A stretch of 64,000 nt of DNA. Source: an uncultured Luteitalea sp. GTDB lineage: Bacteria > Acidobacteriota > Vicinamibacteria > Vicinamibacterales > Vicinamibacteraceae. The stretch is from the NCBI GenBank assembly GCA_934541105.1, contig CAKTDA010000002.1, positions 372,001 through 436,000 of the forward strand, written 5' to 3'. This document shows positions 8,834 through 16,900 of this stretch, in pieces; the first letter of the stretch is position 1; each line of letters opens with the position of its first letter. The notes under the pieces were generated by a model, which ran no database searches, was not told where the DNA came from, and saw nothing but the letters and a program-made list of their open reading frames with translations. A program made the translations under genes and the position numbers.

Positions 8834-9673
8834 CTACTGCGAGGGCGCCTGCACGGGCAGGTCGAGCCTGTCGCCCCATTCCTTCCAGGATCCGACGTAG
8901 TTGCGCACGCGCGGGAACCCGAGCAACCGGAGCGCGAGATACGCGTGCGCGCCGCGATAGCCGCCCTGGCAGTACGCGACGACGTCCTTGTCTGGCGTGA
9001 CGCCTGACGCCTCGTACATCTGCCGCAGTTGGTCGGCGCTCTTGAACGTGCCGTCGGGACGCAGGTTGTCGGTCCACTCGACGCGCACCGCACCGGGGAT
9101 GCAGCCGCCCCGGGCCGCGCGCACCGTGGTGCCGAGATACTCGCCCTCGGATCGCGTGTCGACGAGCACCGCGTCGGCGGCGTCGAGCCTGTCGTGCACG
9201 TCGCGCCACGTGGCAAGTCGATCGTCCACCCGCGTGCCCGTCCAGCGTGTGGGCGTCGGGGCCACCGGTTCGGTACTCACCGGATACCCTCCGGCAACCC
9301 ACGCGTCGAAGCCGCCGTCGAGCAGTCGCGTGTGCTCGTGACCGAAGTACTCGAGGGCCCAGAAGGCGCGCGCAGCCCGGTTGCCCGAGTGCTCGTCGTA
9401 GACGACGACTCGCCGCGATGCGTCAACGCCGCGCGACGCGAGCAGGTGCTCGAGGATCCACATGAAGGCGCGCAGCGGCGCCGGCTCGGTGTCGGTGAGG
9501 CTGACGCCGAAGATGTCGAGGTGGACGGCGCCGGGCAGGTGACCGGCAGCCCAGGCCTCGGCCGGCCGCAGGTCGATCAGCAACGGCGCGTCCGGTGCCT
9601 GCATGCGCCCGGCCAGTTCGCCCGGTGTGACCAGCAGGTGCGGGTTGACGTACCCCTTCGGGTTGTCGGCCAT
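8834..9673 (-). CDS. Sulfurtransferase with two rhodanese domains
   Basis: 279 residues from the ATG at 9673. An ATG three codons upstream overlaps a TACAAT -10 box and is therefore unlikely. The N-terminal rhodanese domain (about 10-125) lacks the catalytic Cys (YDEHSGNRAARA). The C-terminal domain carries the active Cys in AYCQGGYRGAHAY. The family transfers sulfane sulfur from thiosulfate or 3-mercaptopyruvate to cyanide or thiols. The active-site loop CQGGYR is closer to thiosulfate sulfurtransferase than to the CGSGVT of mercaptopyruvate enzymes, but the assignment is tentative. Confidence 0.85.
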   Translation of the reverse strand: MADNPKGYVNPHLLVTPGELAGRMQAPDAPLLIDLRPAEAWAAGHLPGAVHLDIFGVSLTDTEPAPLRAFMWILEHLLASRGVDASRRVVVYDEHSGNRAARAFWALEYFGHEHTRLLDGGFDAWVAGGYPVSTEPVAPTPTRWTGTRVDDRLATWRDVHDRLDAADAVLVDTRSEGEYLGTTVRAARGGCIPGAVRVEWTDNLRPDGTFKSADQLRQMYEASGVTPDKDVVAYCQGGYRGAHAYLALRLLGFPRVRNYVGSWKEWGDRLDLPVQAPSQ

Positions 9674-9680
9674 CGGCGCC

Positions 9681-9686
9681 ATTGTA
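9681..9686 (-). promoter_or_regulatory. -10 box TACAAT, 7 nt before start codon (leaderless type)
   Basis: On the minus strand TACAAT ends 7 nt before ATG 9673 of the rhodanese gene; no Shine-Dalgarno lies between. This placement also decides the start codon. Confidence 0.5.
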
Positions 9687-9752
9687 GGCCGAGGTCGGGT
9701 GCGGTCGCCCGGCGGCGCTGGCCCCGGGCGCAGACACGACGTAGGATGCCAG

Positions 9753-9770
9753 TGGCGGGCCGTCCCGCCA
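9753..9770. promoter_or_regulatory. Inverted repeat between -10 and start of wHTH gene
   Basis: TGGCGGG and CCCGCCA (7-bp perfect arms, 4-nt loop) lie between a TAGGAT box (9742-9747) and ATG 9778. It is placed to act as an autoregulatory operator or a 5'-leader hairpin for the regulator gene. Confidence 0.4.
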
Positions 9771-9777
9771 GGTGCCC

Positions 9778-10242
9778 ATGACCGATCGCCTCCCGATGCA
9801 GGACGACGTGCCGGTTGGCCGGCTGCGGGGATTCAGGCCCCGCGTGCGGTCGATCGACTCGCATGCCGATCCCGCGTCGCCGCTGAACCTCGACAAGCTG
9901 ATTCACGAACGCCTGCGGCTGGCGATCGTCAGCGCGCTGGCCGTGCAGGAGAAGCTGTCGTTCAACGACCTCAAGCTCGTGCTGCGGACGACGGACGGCA
10001 ACCTGAGCGTCCATGCCAGGAAGCTCGAGGACGCCGGCTACATCAGTTGCACGAAGTCGTTCGAGGGGCGGCTGCCGCGGAGCGAGTACACGCTGACGCG
10101 CGCGGGCCGCGTGGCGCTCGAGCGGTACCTCTGGCACATGGAGGCGCTGATCACCGCGACGCGCGCGGGCAGCGTGAAGCCGGAGGACGCCACGCGCGAC
10201 GGAGCCGGCGTCGAGGGCGAGGTCAGCCCACGCGATTCGTGA
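9778..10242 (+). CDS. Winged-helix transcriptional regulator (MarR/PadR-like fold)
   Basis: 154 residues from ATG 9778. Residues ~40-115 form a winged helix: LDKLIHERLRLAIVSALAVQEKLSFNDLK, recognition region TTDGNLSVHARKLEDAGYISCTK, then a wing ending LTRAGRVALERYL. This matches the winged-helix DNA-binding domain family (PF13601-type) that responds to unknown signals. The 3' end overlaps the end of the FAH-family gene on the other strand by 20 bp. A hairpin-forming repeat precedes the start. Confidence 0.8.
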   Translation: MTDRLPMQDDVPVGRLRGFRPRVRSIDSHADPASPLNLDKLIHERLRLAIVSALAVQEKLSFNDLKLVLRTTDGNLSVHARKLEDAGYISCTKSFEGRLPRSEYTLTRAGRVALERYLWHMEALITATRAGSVKPEDATRDGAGVEGEVSPRDS

Positions 10243-11050
10243 GTGTGCCGATGCCGTCGATGGCGATGGCAATCTCGTCGCCGGACGCGAGCGTGAAGGC
10301 ATCGGGCGGCACGATGCCCGTGCCCGTGAAGAGGTAGCAGCCGACAGGGAACGACGCCTCGCGCGTCAGCCAGCCCGCCAGTTCGTCGAAGCCGCGCTTG
10401 ATCTGCCCTGTCGTCGTCTCGCCCTCGAATGCGACCACGCCGTTGCGCACGATCGACAGCCTGATTGCCGTCGTGGGCGGCAGCGGTTCCTCGGTGAACA
10501 GCACGCCCGGCCCGATCGCGCAGCTGCCGTCGTAGACCTTTGCCTGTGGCAGGTAGAGCGGGTTCGCGCCCTCGATGTCGCGTGCGCTCATGTCGTTGCC
10601 GGCGGTGTAGCCGACGACATGGCCGGCGGCGTCGATCACGAGCACGAGTTCGGGCTCGGGCACCGACCACGTCGAGTCGCGCCTGACGCGCACGATGCCG
10701 CCCGGGCCCACCACGCGCTGCGGCGTGGACTTGAAGAACAGCTCGGGACGGTCGGCGTCGTACACGCGGTCGTAGAACGTCGCACCGCCGCTCTCGCGCG
10801 CTTCGTCCATCCGCGCGTCGCGGCTCCTGTAGTACGTCACGCCTGCCGCCCATACCTCCTGGGAGCCGATGGGTGCCTCGAGCACCTGCGGCGTCGCGCC
10901 GTCGACCTCGGCGGCCCGGGCCATGTGCGCGCGCAGCCGCGCGACGGGGCGACGATCCATCAGGAGTTCGTCGAACGTCAGGTCGGAAAGCCGCAACGAG
11001 CGGCCGTCGGTGACGAGCACGAGTCCCGCGTCGGTGCGATACAGCAGCAT
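10223..11050 (-). CDS. Fumarylacetoacetate hydrolase (FAH) family protein
   Basis: 275 residues. The FAH fold is shown by VPEPELVLVIDAAGHVVGYTAGNDMSARD, with the EPE metal ligands, and by GSCAIGPGVLF. The family cleaves or dehydrates acylpyruvate-like or deoxy-keto acids with a divalent metal. Sequence feel is nearest the KdaD/2-keto-3-deoxy-arabinonate dehydratase-type members, but this is weak. The start codon directly abuts the stop of the upstream MBL gene, so the two are co-transcribed. Confidence 0.8.
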   Translation of the reverse strand: MLLYRTDAGLVLVTDGRSLRLSDLTFDELLMDRRPVARLRAHMARAAEVDGATPQVLEAPIGSQEVWAAGVTYYRSRDARMDEARESGGATFYDRVYDADRPELFFKSTPQRVVGPGGIVRVRRDSTWSVPEPELVLVIDAAGHVVGYTAGNDMSARDIEGANPLYLPQAKVYDGSCAIGPGVLFTEEPLPPTTAIRLSIVRNGVVAFEGETTTGQIKRGFDELAGWLTREASFPVGCYLFTGTGIVPPDAFTLASGDEIAIAIDGIGTLTNRVG

Positions 11051-11851
11051 TCAGGTGCTCCGGATGTGCCACGAGTCGCCCGCGTGGTCGACGCGTCCGT
11101 CCTCGAGCAGCTTGTGCAGGTGCGCGAGCACGTTCTGCCGCGCGGCGGGCTTCAACGCGTCGGCGGTGGCAGCATACAACCGACCGACGATTGCGTCCGG
11201 CGTCGAGAGGCCGGCCGCGAGGCACTCGAGGACCTGCTGCTCGCGCGCGAGCCGGTGCGACAGGTAGCCGCGCAGCAGCGAGGCCGGCTGGAGGATCGGA
11301 TCGCCGTGCGCCGGCAGGATCACGCGGGGCTGCATGTCGAGCACGCTCCGGATCGACTGCAGGTAGTGCCGCAGGTTGCCGCCGTGGTCGGCGGGAATCG
11401 CAACGGTGTTGCCGTTGATGGCGAGATCGCCGCCGATGAGCGTGCCGCTGCGGACGTCGAGCAGGCACGAGTGATCGGGCGCGTGGCCCGGTGTGTGGAG
11501 TACCCAGACGTCGGCGCTGCCGGCGGCAATCGTCGGCTCCTTTTCGATCACCTGCCAGGGAATCCCATCGTCGTCGGGCAGTGGCGCGCGCTTGCGGAAG
11601 ACCGCCTCCGGCCAGCGTGCGTGGATGTCGCGTGCGCCGTCGATGTGATCGGGGTGGGCGTGGGTGACGATCACCTGCGCGAGGGGGCCGTCGCCGGCCG
11701 ACGCGAGCGCCGCGGCGATGTCGTCGAGCAGTGCGGCACCGCCCGGTGGCGCATCGACGAGGGTCGGCACCTGCCCGTGCAGCAGGTACGCATGGACGGA
11801 GCCCCCGGCAAACGCGGAGTCGTGGGCGACGGTCAGCCTCGTGTAGCGCAT
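11051..11851 (-). CDS. MBL-fold metallohydrolase (LACTB2-like)
   Basis: 266 residues. The dinuclear metal site is seen in VTHAHPDHIDGAR, in HTPGHAPDHSC, in IGGDL and in PAHGDPI. The C-terminal ~80 residues form a small winged-helix-like tail (LSTPDAIVGRLYAATADALKPAARQNVLAHLHKLLEDG) as in LACTB2-type hydrolases. The substrate is unknown; relatives act on RNA or thioesters. It is first gene of a pair with the FAH enzyme. Confidence 0.85.
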   Translation of the reverse strand: MRYTRLTVAHDSAFAGGSVHAYLLHGQVPTLVDAPPGGAALLDDIAAALASAGDGPLAQVIVTHAHPDHIDGARDIHARWPEAVFRKRAPLPDDDGIPWQVIEKEPTIAAGSADVWVLHTPGHAPDHSCLLDVRSGTLIGGDLAINGNTVAIPADHGGNLRHYLQSIRSVLDMQPRVILPAHGDPILQPASLLRGYLSHRLAREQQVLECLAAGLSTPDAIVGRLYAATADALKPAARQNVLAHLHKLLEDGRVDHAGDSWHIRST

Positions 11852-11859
11852 CGGGCTGC

Positions 11860-11865
11860 AGGATA
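11860..11865 (-). promoter_or_regulatory. -10 box TATCCT, 8 nt before start codon (leaderless type)
   Basis: TATCCT on the minus strand ends 8 nt before ATG 11851 of the MBL gene. No Shine-Dalgarno is present. Confidence 0.45.
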
Positions 11866-12151
11866 GGGCGGAAACTGCGGCGCGAGGAAGAAGCTGAGGG
11901 CGCCGGACAGTGTAAGGAGGAAAAGTACGGGGAAGAACTTGACCAGGCGGGCCTGACTACGAAGGCTCACCGACCCTGAAGAAAGAGGTCGCTTTCGACA
12001 GGGCTTGAAGGTAGTAGGAACGGATTGCCCGTCGACCCTCAGCTCGCAGGCATTATGTGAAACGTTTCACAAGCCGTCAAGCAGAAAATGCGTTACCACG
12101 AGCATCTACCGTAAGTCGTTGAATTCATTGAGAATGATCCAGGACCATCGG
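11866..12151. other. Gene-free, lower-GC spacer with orphan SD and palindrome
   Basis: No convincing ORF is present. It holds a perfect anti-SD complement (AAGGAGG at about 11911-11917) with no start codon at a useful distance, a visibly A/T-richer stretch from about 11940 to 12140, and the 16-bp palindrome listed separately. It may be the remains of a lost gene or an uncharacterised regulatory region. Confidence 0.5.
12056..12071. promoter_or_regulatory. LacI/GalR-type operator palindrome TGTGAAACGTTTCACA
   Basis: A perfect 16-bp palindrome with the central CG and GAAACGTTTC core typical of LacI/GalR/PurR/CcpA-family operators. It lies 205 bp upstream of the MBL gene and 81 bp beyond the VOC gene stop, both on the minus strand. 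No LacI-family regulator or sugar gene is in the window. Confidence 0.6.
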
Positions 12152-12535
12152 TCAGGGCTGGGCGGGTTGGAAGAGCGCGCACACCGCCCCGGCCGGGTCC
12201 CGGATGACGGCAAACCGCCCGGCGCCCATGTCTGTCGGCACGGTCAGCACCTCCCCGCCCCGCCCGACGGCCTCGCCAACGGCGAAGTCCAGGTCGAGCA
12301 CCGTGAAGTACACGAGCCACTGGGCCGGCAGGCCCTCGTTGATGCCGCGCGCATGGCAGATGCCGGTGACGTCGCGGCCCTCGAGGTTCGTCATCGCGTA
12401 GTCGGCATAGCCGTCCATGTCCACCTCGCGATACTCCCAGCCGACCACGGCGCGGTAGAAGTCGCGCACGGTCGCCGCGTCGGTCACCGTGAGGTCCACC
12501 CATCCGATCTGTCCGGGTTGAATGTCGTCTGTCAT
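12152..12535 (-). CDS. VOC (glyoxalase/dioxygenase superfamily) protein
   Basis: 127 residues from ATG 12535; a longer reading to 12604 starts inside repeat DNA. Two beta-alpha-beta-beta-beta modules are visible: GQIGWVDLTVTDAATVRDFYRAVVGWEY and WLVYFTVLDLDFAVGEAVGRGGEVLTVPTDMGAGRFAVIRDPAGAVCALFQP. This is the usual pattern of small VOC proteins (two-module, GxxxxxxDP ending). The substrate is unknown. Confidence 0.85.
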   Translation of the reverse strand: MTDDIQPGQIGWVDLTVTDAATVRDFYRAVVGWEYREVDMDGYADYAMTNLEGRDVTGICHARGINEGLPAQWLVYFTVLDLDFAVGEAVGRGGEVLTVPTDMGAGRFAVIRDPAGAVCALFQPAQP

Positions 12536-12544
12536 GGCGGAGGG

Positions 12545-12572
12545 CTCGGGATTCGGGATTCGGGACTCGGCT
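12545..12572. repeat. Four heptads (YTCGGGA)
   Basis: CTCGGGA, TTCGGGA, TTCGGGA and CTCGGCT follow one another exactly, in the 40-bp gap between the VOC start and the thioesterase stop. Confidence 0.7.
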
Positions 12573-12575
12573 CGA

Positions 12576-12995
12576 TCAATCGCCGCCGCGGGCGATCCGT
12601 TCATACGACGCGACGCGGTCGCGGAAAGCCGCCGGGATCGGCGAGGGACGGCTCGACGCGTAGTCGAAGAACACCTGCGCAGTGCGGCCCGTCGCCATCA
12701 GCGCGTCGCCGCGCCGCACCTCGTAGGAGGCCCAGAAGCTCGTGCGGCCCAGTTCCGTGACGGCCGCGGCAATCGACAGCACGTCGCCGGGAAACGCCTG
12801 CCCCCTGAAATCCACCTCGGCATGGACGATGGCCATGCCGGTGAAGGGGACGTCGGGAACGACGGCCTTCCAGTAGTCGATGCGCGCTTCCTCGAAGTAC
12901 GTGAGGTAGCTCGCGTTGTTCACGTGGCCGAAGGCATCGCAGTCGCCCCAGCGCACGCGGATCGTCGTCGAGAAGCGGAACGCCTGGGGCGTCAC
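12576..12995 (-). CDS. Acyl-CoA thioesterase, 4-hydroxybenzoyl-CoA thioesterase (YbgC-like) family
   Basis: 139 residues from GTG 12995, whose bases overlap the TGA of thyX (GTGA), so the two genes are translationally coupled. The hotdog-fold signature VRWGDCDAFGHVNNASYLTYFEEAR carries the conserved Asp and the nucleophilic-site region. FRGQAFPGDVLSIAAAV and the DALMATGRTAQVFFD strand follow. It probably hydrolyses a short-chain or aryl acyl-CoA in the cytosol. A much longer upstream extension in the same frame is a shadow of thyX. Confidence 0.85.
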   Translation of the reverse strand: MTPQAFRFSTTIRVRWGDCDAFGHVNNASYLTYFEEARIDYWKAVVPDVPFTGMAIVHAEVDFRGQAFPGDVLSIAAAVTELGRTSFWASYEVRRGDALMATGRTAQVFFDYASSRPSPIPAAFRDRVASYERIARGGD

Positions 12996-13819
12996 GCCGG
13001 CGCAGCCTCGCTGAGGACGAGGGTGCGGGCCTGCTCCATCTGGTGGCGGTACGCCTGCCAGCCGCTGAAGTTGTTGAACCGTGTCGCGTCGGATGCCGCG
13101 ACCGCGACGTGCTCGAAGGGCGACCAGTGGCCGGCATCGAGCAGCCGCTGGTGCAGCTGCATGTCGGCGTCCACGTCGCGCGTGCCGAGGTGCGTGACGT
13201 AGCTGACGCGGGCGCAGCGGGCCACCGACACGTGCTTGCGCTGCTCGATCGGGAGGTCCCCGTCGTCTGGGCCCACGAACGGCAGGTGCCACTCGCCTGC
13301 CATGCGGGGGGTTGGCGTGGAGGCCGCGAACGCCTCGCGCATCAGGTCGGCGATGCGCTTGATCTCGGGCTGCGCGTCGGCGTGACAGCGCAGCGTGAAG
13401 AAGTTGTCGTACGTCGTGGACGACACGATCACGCTCGCCCACATCCACGGCTCGAGCACGCGGTTGACGATCTGCTTGTGGACGCCGGTCGCGCGCAGCG
13501 CCTCGGCGTGCGCGAGCGCGGCGTCGCGTGCCAGCAGCCACTCGGTGGAGGCGGCCGCGGCTGCGCCGGCGTCGAGCAGTTCGTGCGCCTGCATGCCCGA
13601 CTTGTTGCGGCCCCACTCGACGGGGACGACCGGGTCCTCGCGCAGCTGCTGCATCAGGCGCGTCGTGGGGATCGCCCGCGAGCTCGAGGCATTGCGCGAG
13701 AACATGCGGTGGGTGTTGAACTCCGACAGCACGAAGCGCGGGAAGCGCAGCACGAACGTCGTGAGGCGCTCGCCCGCGGGGTTGACGCTGTCGAGCAGCA
13801 CCTCGGCGTGATAGGCCAC
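12992..13819 (-). CDS. thyX: FAD-dependent thymidylate synthase ThyX
   Basis: 275 residues from GTG 13819 with GAGGAG upstream. The N-terminal HRMFSRNASSSRAIP corresponds to the ThyX motif (RHRxxSxNxxSxR). The central STTYDNFFTLRCHADAQPEI and the C-terminal HWSPFEHVAVAASD are also family features. It makes dTMP from dUMP with methylene-tetrahydrofolate and reduced FAD. No thyA is in the window. It lies 4 bp downstream of def and is coupled to the thioesterase. Confidence 0.92.
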   Translation of the reverse strand: MAYHAEVLLDSVNPAGERLTTFVLRFPRFVLSEFNTHRMFSRNASSSRAIPTTRLMQQLREDPVVPVEWGRNKSGMQAHELLDAGAAAAASTEWLLARDAALAHAEALRATGVHKQIVNRVLEPWMWASVIVSSTTYDNFFTLRCHADAQPEIKRIADLMREAFAASTPTPRMAGEWHLPFVGPDDGDLPIEQRKHVSVARCARVSYVTHLGTRDVDADMQLHQRLLDAGHWSPFEHVAVAASDATRFNNFSGWQAYRHQMEQARTLVLSEAAPA

Positions 13820-13823
13820 GCGT

Positions 13824-14375
13824 CTACTCCTCGTCGCCTTCCTCGTCCTCGTCGGCAGCGGGCTTGCGGTGATACCGGGAGAACTCGTCGAGGAAGGTCA
13901 GTGACTCGAACCGCGCCATGCGATCGAAGAACAGCACGCCGTCGAGATGATCCGTCTCGTGCTGCACGACCCTGGCCTGGAAGTCGCGCAGCTCCATCTG
14001 GAAGGGCTTGCCCTTGCGGTCGAGCGCCTCGATGCGGACGTGCGTGAAGCGCGGCACGCGGCCGCGGATGTCTGGGATGCTGAGGCACCCCTCCCAGTCC
14101 TCGACCTTCACCTCGGCAAGCGGCGTGATCACCGGATTGACGAACGGCATCACGCGCAGCTTGCCGTCCGCATCCTCGATGCCGGCCACGAACAGGCGCA
14201 CGCCTTCGTGGACCTGCGGCGCCGCGAGCCCGATGCCCTCGTACTCGAGCATCGTGTCCATCATGTCGTCGATGAACTTCTGCATCACCGCGGCGCGGAC
14301 CTCGGATGGATCGAGGACCCGCGCGCGGGTGCGCAGCACCGGGTGGCCCATGCGGGCAACTTTGAGAATCGACAT
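13824..14375 (-). CDS. def: Peptide deformylase
   Basis: 183 residues. All three family motifs are intact: GIGLAAPQ, EGCLSIP (metal Cys) and QHETDHLDG (HExxH). It removes the N-formyl group from nascent proteins. The start at ATG 14375 is preferred over GTG 14381; neither has a clear Shine-Dalgarno. The C-terminus has an acidic tail (DEDEEGDEE). No methionyl-tRNA formyltransferase gene follows here, unlike the common def-fmt pair. Confidence 0.95.
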   Translation of the reverse strand: MSILKVARMGHPVLRTRARVLDPSEVRAAVMQKFIDDMMDTMLEYEGIGLAAPQVHEGVRLFVAGIEDADGKLRVMPFVNPVITPLAEVKVEDWEGCLSIPDIRGRVPRFTHVRIEALDRKGKPFQMELRDFQARVVQHETDHLDGVLFFDRMARFESLTFLDEFSRYHRKPAADEDEEGDEE

Positions 14376-14414
14376 AGACACAAGGTGGGCGGAATACGCC
14401 CTGCCCGCTGGCTC

Positions 14415-15485
14415 CTACGCGATCGTGATCGTCTTGTCGAGGTAGACGTCCTGAAGCGCGTTGAGCAGCTTGACGCCCTCGGCAAACGGCCGCTGGAACG
14501 CGCGACGCCCGAGGATCAGCCCCATGCCGCCGGCGCGCTTGTTGATCACGGCCGTGCGGACCGACTCGGCGAAATCGTTCTCGGTGCTCGCCCCGCCGGA
14601 GTTGATGAGACCGATGCGGCCCATGTAGCAGTTGGCAAGCTGGTAGCGCGTCATCTCGATCGGGTGGTCACCGGGGATGAGCTCGCTGTAGACCTTCGGG
14701 TGCGTCTTGCCGAACTTGATCGCGTTGTAGCCGCCGTTTGTCTCCGGCATCTTCTGCTTGATGATGTCGGCCTCGATTGTCACGCCCAGGTGGTTTGCCT
14801 GCCCCGTGAGGTCGGCCGCCACGTGGTAGTCCACGTCCTTGGTCTTGAACGCGGGGTTGCGCGTGTAGCACCACAGCACGGTCAGCAGGCCGAGCTCGTG
14901 GGCACGCGCGAACGCCTCGCCCACTTCCTGGAGCTGGCGCGTCGACTCCTCGGATCCGAAATACACCGTCGCCCCGACGGCCACGGCGCCCATCTCGAAC
15001 GCCTGCTCGACCGAAGCGAACATCACCTGGTCGTAGCGGTTCGGGTAGCTCAGGAACTCGTTGTGGTTGAGCTTCACCATGAACGGGATCCGGTGCGCCC
15101 ACTTGCGCGCCACCGACCCGAGCACGCCGAGCGTGGACGTCACGCAGTTGCACCCGCCCTCGTAGGCGAGCTTCACGATGTTCTCGGGGTCGAAGTAGAT
15201 CGGGTTGACCGCGAAGCTCGACCCGGCCGAGTGCTCGATGCCCTGGTCCACCGGGAAGATCGACACGTACCCGGTGCCGGCCAGCCGGCCCGAATTCAGG
15301 ACGTGCGCGTAGTTGCGCAGCACGCTCGGCGACCGATCGGTGTGCGCGAACACCCGGTCGATGTAGTCGGGCCCGGGAAGGTGCAGCGTGTCCTTCGGGA
15401 AGCCGGTCGCCCGATAGCCCAGGAGGGCCTCGGCCTCGTCGCCAAGGTACGTGTGGATCTCGGAAGTCGTGATGGTCGCGTTCAT
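14415..15485 (-). CDS. Class I fructose-bisphosphate aldolase (FbaB type)
   Basis: 356 residues from ATG 15485. It is a DhnA/FbaB-type TIM barrel: FPVDQGIEHSAG, MVKLNHNEFLSYP (probable Schiff-base Lys region), GAVAVGATVYFGSEES and GLINSGGAST. It cleaves fructose-1,6-bisphosphate through a Schiff base, without a metal. The reading frame extends upstream to 16424 but that part is a shadow of hpnE. A -10-like TACAAT (15543-15548, minus strand) and a leader hairpin precede it. Confidence 0.88.
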   Translation of the reverse strand: MNATITTSEIHTYLGDEAEALLGYRATGFPKDTLHLPGPDYIDRVFAHTDRSPSVLRNYAHVLNSGRLAGTGYVSIFPVDQGIEHSAGSSFAVNPIYFDPENIVKLAYEGGCNCVTSTLGVLGSVARKWAHRIPFMVKLNHNEFLSYPNRYDQVMFASVEQAFEMGAVAVGATVYFGSEESTRQLQEVGEAFARAHELGLLTVLWCYTRNPAFKTKDVDYHVAADLTGQANHLGVTIEADIIKQKMPETNGGYNAIKFGKTHPKVYSELIPGDHPIEMTRYQLANCYMGRIGLINSGGASTENDFAESVRTAVINKRAGGMGLILGRRAFQRPFAEGVKLLNALQDVYLDKTITIA

Positions 15486-15511
15486 GAATGGTCCTGAGGA
15501 GGAATCCGGAC

Positions 15512-15528
15512 CGACGACCCGGTCGTCG
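15512..15528. promoter_or_regulatory. 17-bp inverted repeat in the aldolase 5' leader
   Basis: CGACGACC and GGTCGTCG flank a single C, in the ~57-nt stretch between a TACAAT -10 box and ATG 15485. It could be an operator or an mRNA hairpin controlling the aldolase. Confidence 0.45.
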
Positions 15529-15562
15529 ATCTCCAACCGCGAATTGTAGCCCGGCGCCGGCG

Positions 15563-16900
15563 TCAGGCGACGGCCGATGCCGCCTGGTGGCCCGACAGGA
15601 TGGCTCCCTCGATGGTCGCCGGGAGTCCCGTCTCGGTCCAGTCGCCGGCAAGCAGGAGTCCGCGAACGCCGGTCGTGACGCCGGCTCGCGGCGGCTGTCC
15701 GGCCGCGAGCGAGAACGTCGCGTTCGGCTCGCGCACGACGCGGATCCGCTCGATCTGCGCCCGCTTCAGCTCGGGCAGCGCGCTCGTCGCCTCGGCAATC
15801 GCGAGCTCGGCAAGCTCCTCGTTGCTGCGGCGCAGCACGTGATCCGCGCCGCTTGCGACCATCGTGACGTGCGAGGCCGACTCGCCGAACGCCCACCGCT
15901 TGTCGAACATCCAGTGGAAGCTCCGCCGCGGCAGTCCCACGAACGGCGCGGGCAGCGCCCCGCGGTCCAGCCAGAGGTTCACAGAGACGATGGACGAGGG
16001 GGCGCGGGATGACTCGAGGGCAACCCGGTCGCGAAGCGGGCCCTGCTCGTGCCCCCGAAGCACGCTGGCAAGCCCGAACCATGGCACCGCGACCACCACG
16101 GTCTCGGCGCGGATCGAGGTGCCCCGCGTGTCCACGTAGCCGACGCGATCGCCGGCAAGCACCACCCGCGCAGGCGCGTCCACCTTCACCTGCCCCCCGC
16201 GCGACTCGATGTACGCCCGCGCAGGCTCGCCAAACACCTGGTGCAGCGGCCGGACCGGAACGCCAAGCGCGGCATCCGACGGGTCGTCGCTGAAGATCTG
16301 CCCGAGAATCCGCACGAACGGCGCGGCCTCGGCAACGGCAATCGGCTGGTTCAGGGCCGCGATCGCAAGCGGTTCCCACAGGAGGGCCACGAGGCGCGGC
16401 GTCTGCCCATGGCGGATGAGCCACTGCGCCACGGTCTCGCCGTCACGAACGGGCGCGGCGCCGCCGGCTCGCATCTTCCGCGCGCCCCGCAGCGGGCCGG
16501 CCATCCCGACCGCAGCCCATCGATCCCGCCACGACAGCGCCTTCCACCGCAGCAGGCCTCCCGCGAGGTGCAGCGGCGCACGCCATTCGGGACACTCGAG
16601 CCGCGTGACCTGCCCATCCGTGTCCACGCACGTGAAGGCAAGCCGCTTCTGGAACTGCACGCCGTCCGAGGCGCCGACGCGCGCCAGGTAGCGGCGGGTC
16701 TCGTGATAGCAGCCGAGCAGCACGTGCTGGCCGTTGTCCACGTACTCGCCCGACTCGCGATCGAGGAAGGCCGTCGAACGCCCGCCGAGCTGGCCGCGTG
16801 CCTCGAGCACCAGCACGCGCGCGCCCCGATCGGCAAGCGCGCAGGCCGCGGCGAGGCCGGCACACCCGGCCCCAATCACGATTGCGTCGGGAGACGTCAT
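15563..16900 (-). CDS. hpnE: Hydroxysqualene dehydroxylase HpnE (squalene-associated FAD-dependent desaturase)
   Basis: 445 residues. The N-terminal FAD motif is AIVIGAGCAGLAAACALADRG, followed by the amine-oxidase-like GGRSTAFLD. The C-terminal FAD contact is GLLLAGDWTETGLPATIEGAI. With HpnC and HpnD it converts farnesyl diphosphate to squalene, reducing hydroxysqualene in the last step. ATG 16900 overlaps the end of hpnD by 4 bp (ATGA). No squalene-hopene cyclase (shc) lies in the window, so hopanoid cyclisation would be encoded elsewhere. Confidence 0.93.
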   Translation of the reverse strand: MTSPDAIVIGAGCAGLAAACALADRGARVLVLEARGQLGGRSTAFLDRESGEYVDNGQHVLLGCYHETRRYLARVGASDGVQFQKRLAFTCVDTDGQVTRLECPEWRAPLHLAGGLLRWKALSWRDRWAAVGMAGPLRGARKMRAGGAAPVRDGETVAQWLIRHGQTPRLVALLWEPLAIAALNQPIAVAEAAPFVRILGQIFSDDPSDAALGVPVRPLHQVFGEPARAYIESRGGQVKVDAPARVVLAGDRVGYVDTRGTSIRAETVVVAVPWFGLASVLRGHEQGPLRDRVALESSRAPSSIVSVNLWLDRGALPAPFVGLPRRSFHWMFDKRWAFGESASHVTMVASGADHVLRRSNEELAELAIAEATSALPELKRAQIERIRVVREPNATFSLAAGQPPRAGVTTGVRGLLLAGDWTETGLPATIEGAILSGHQAASAVA

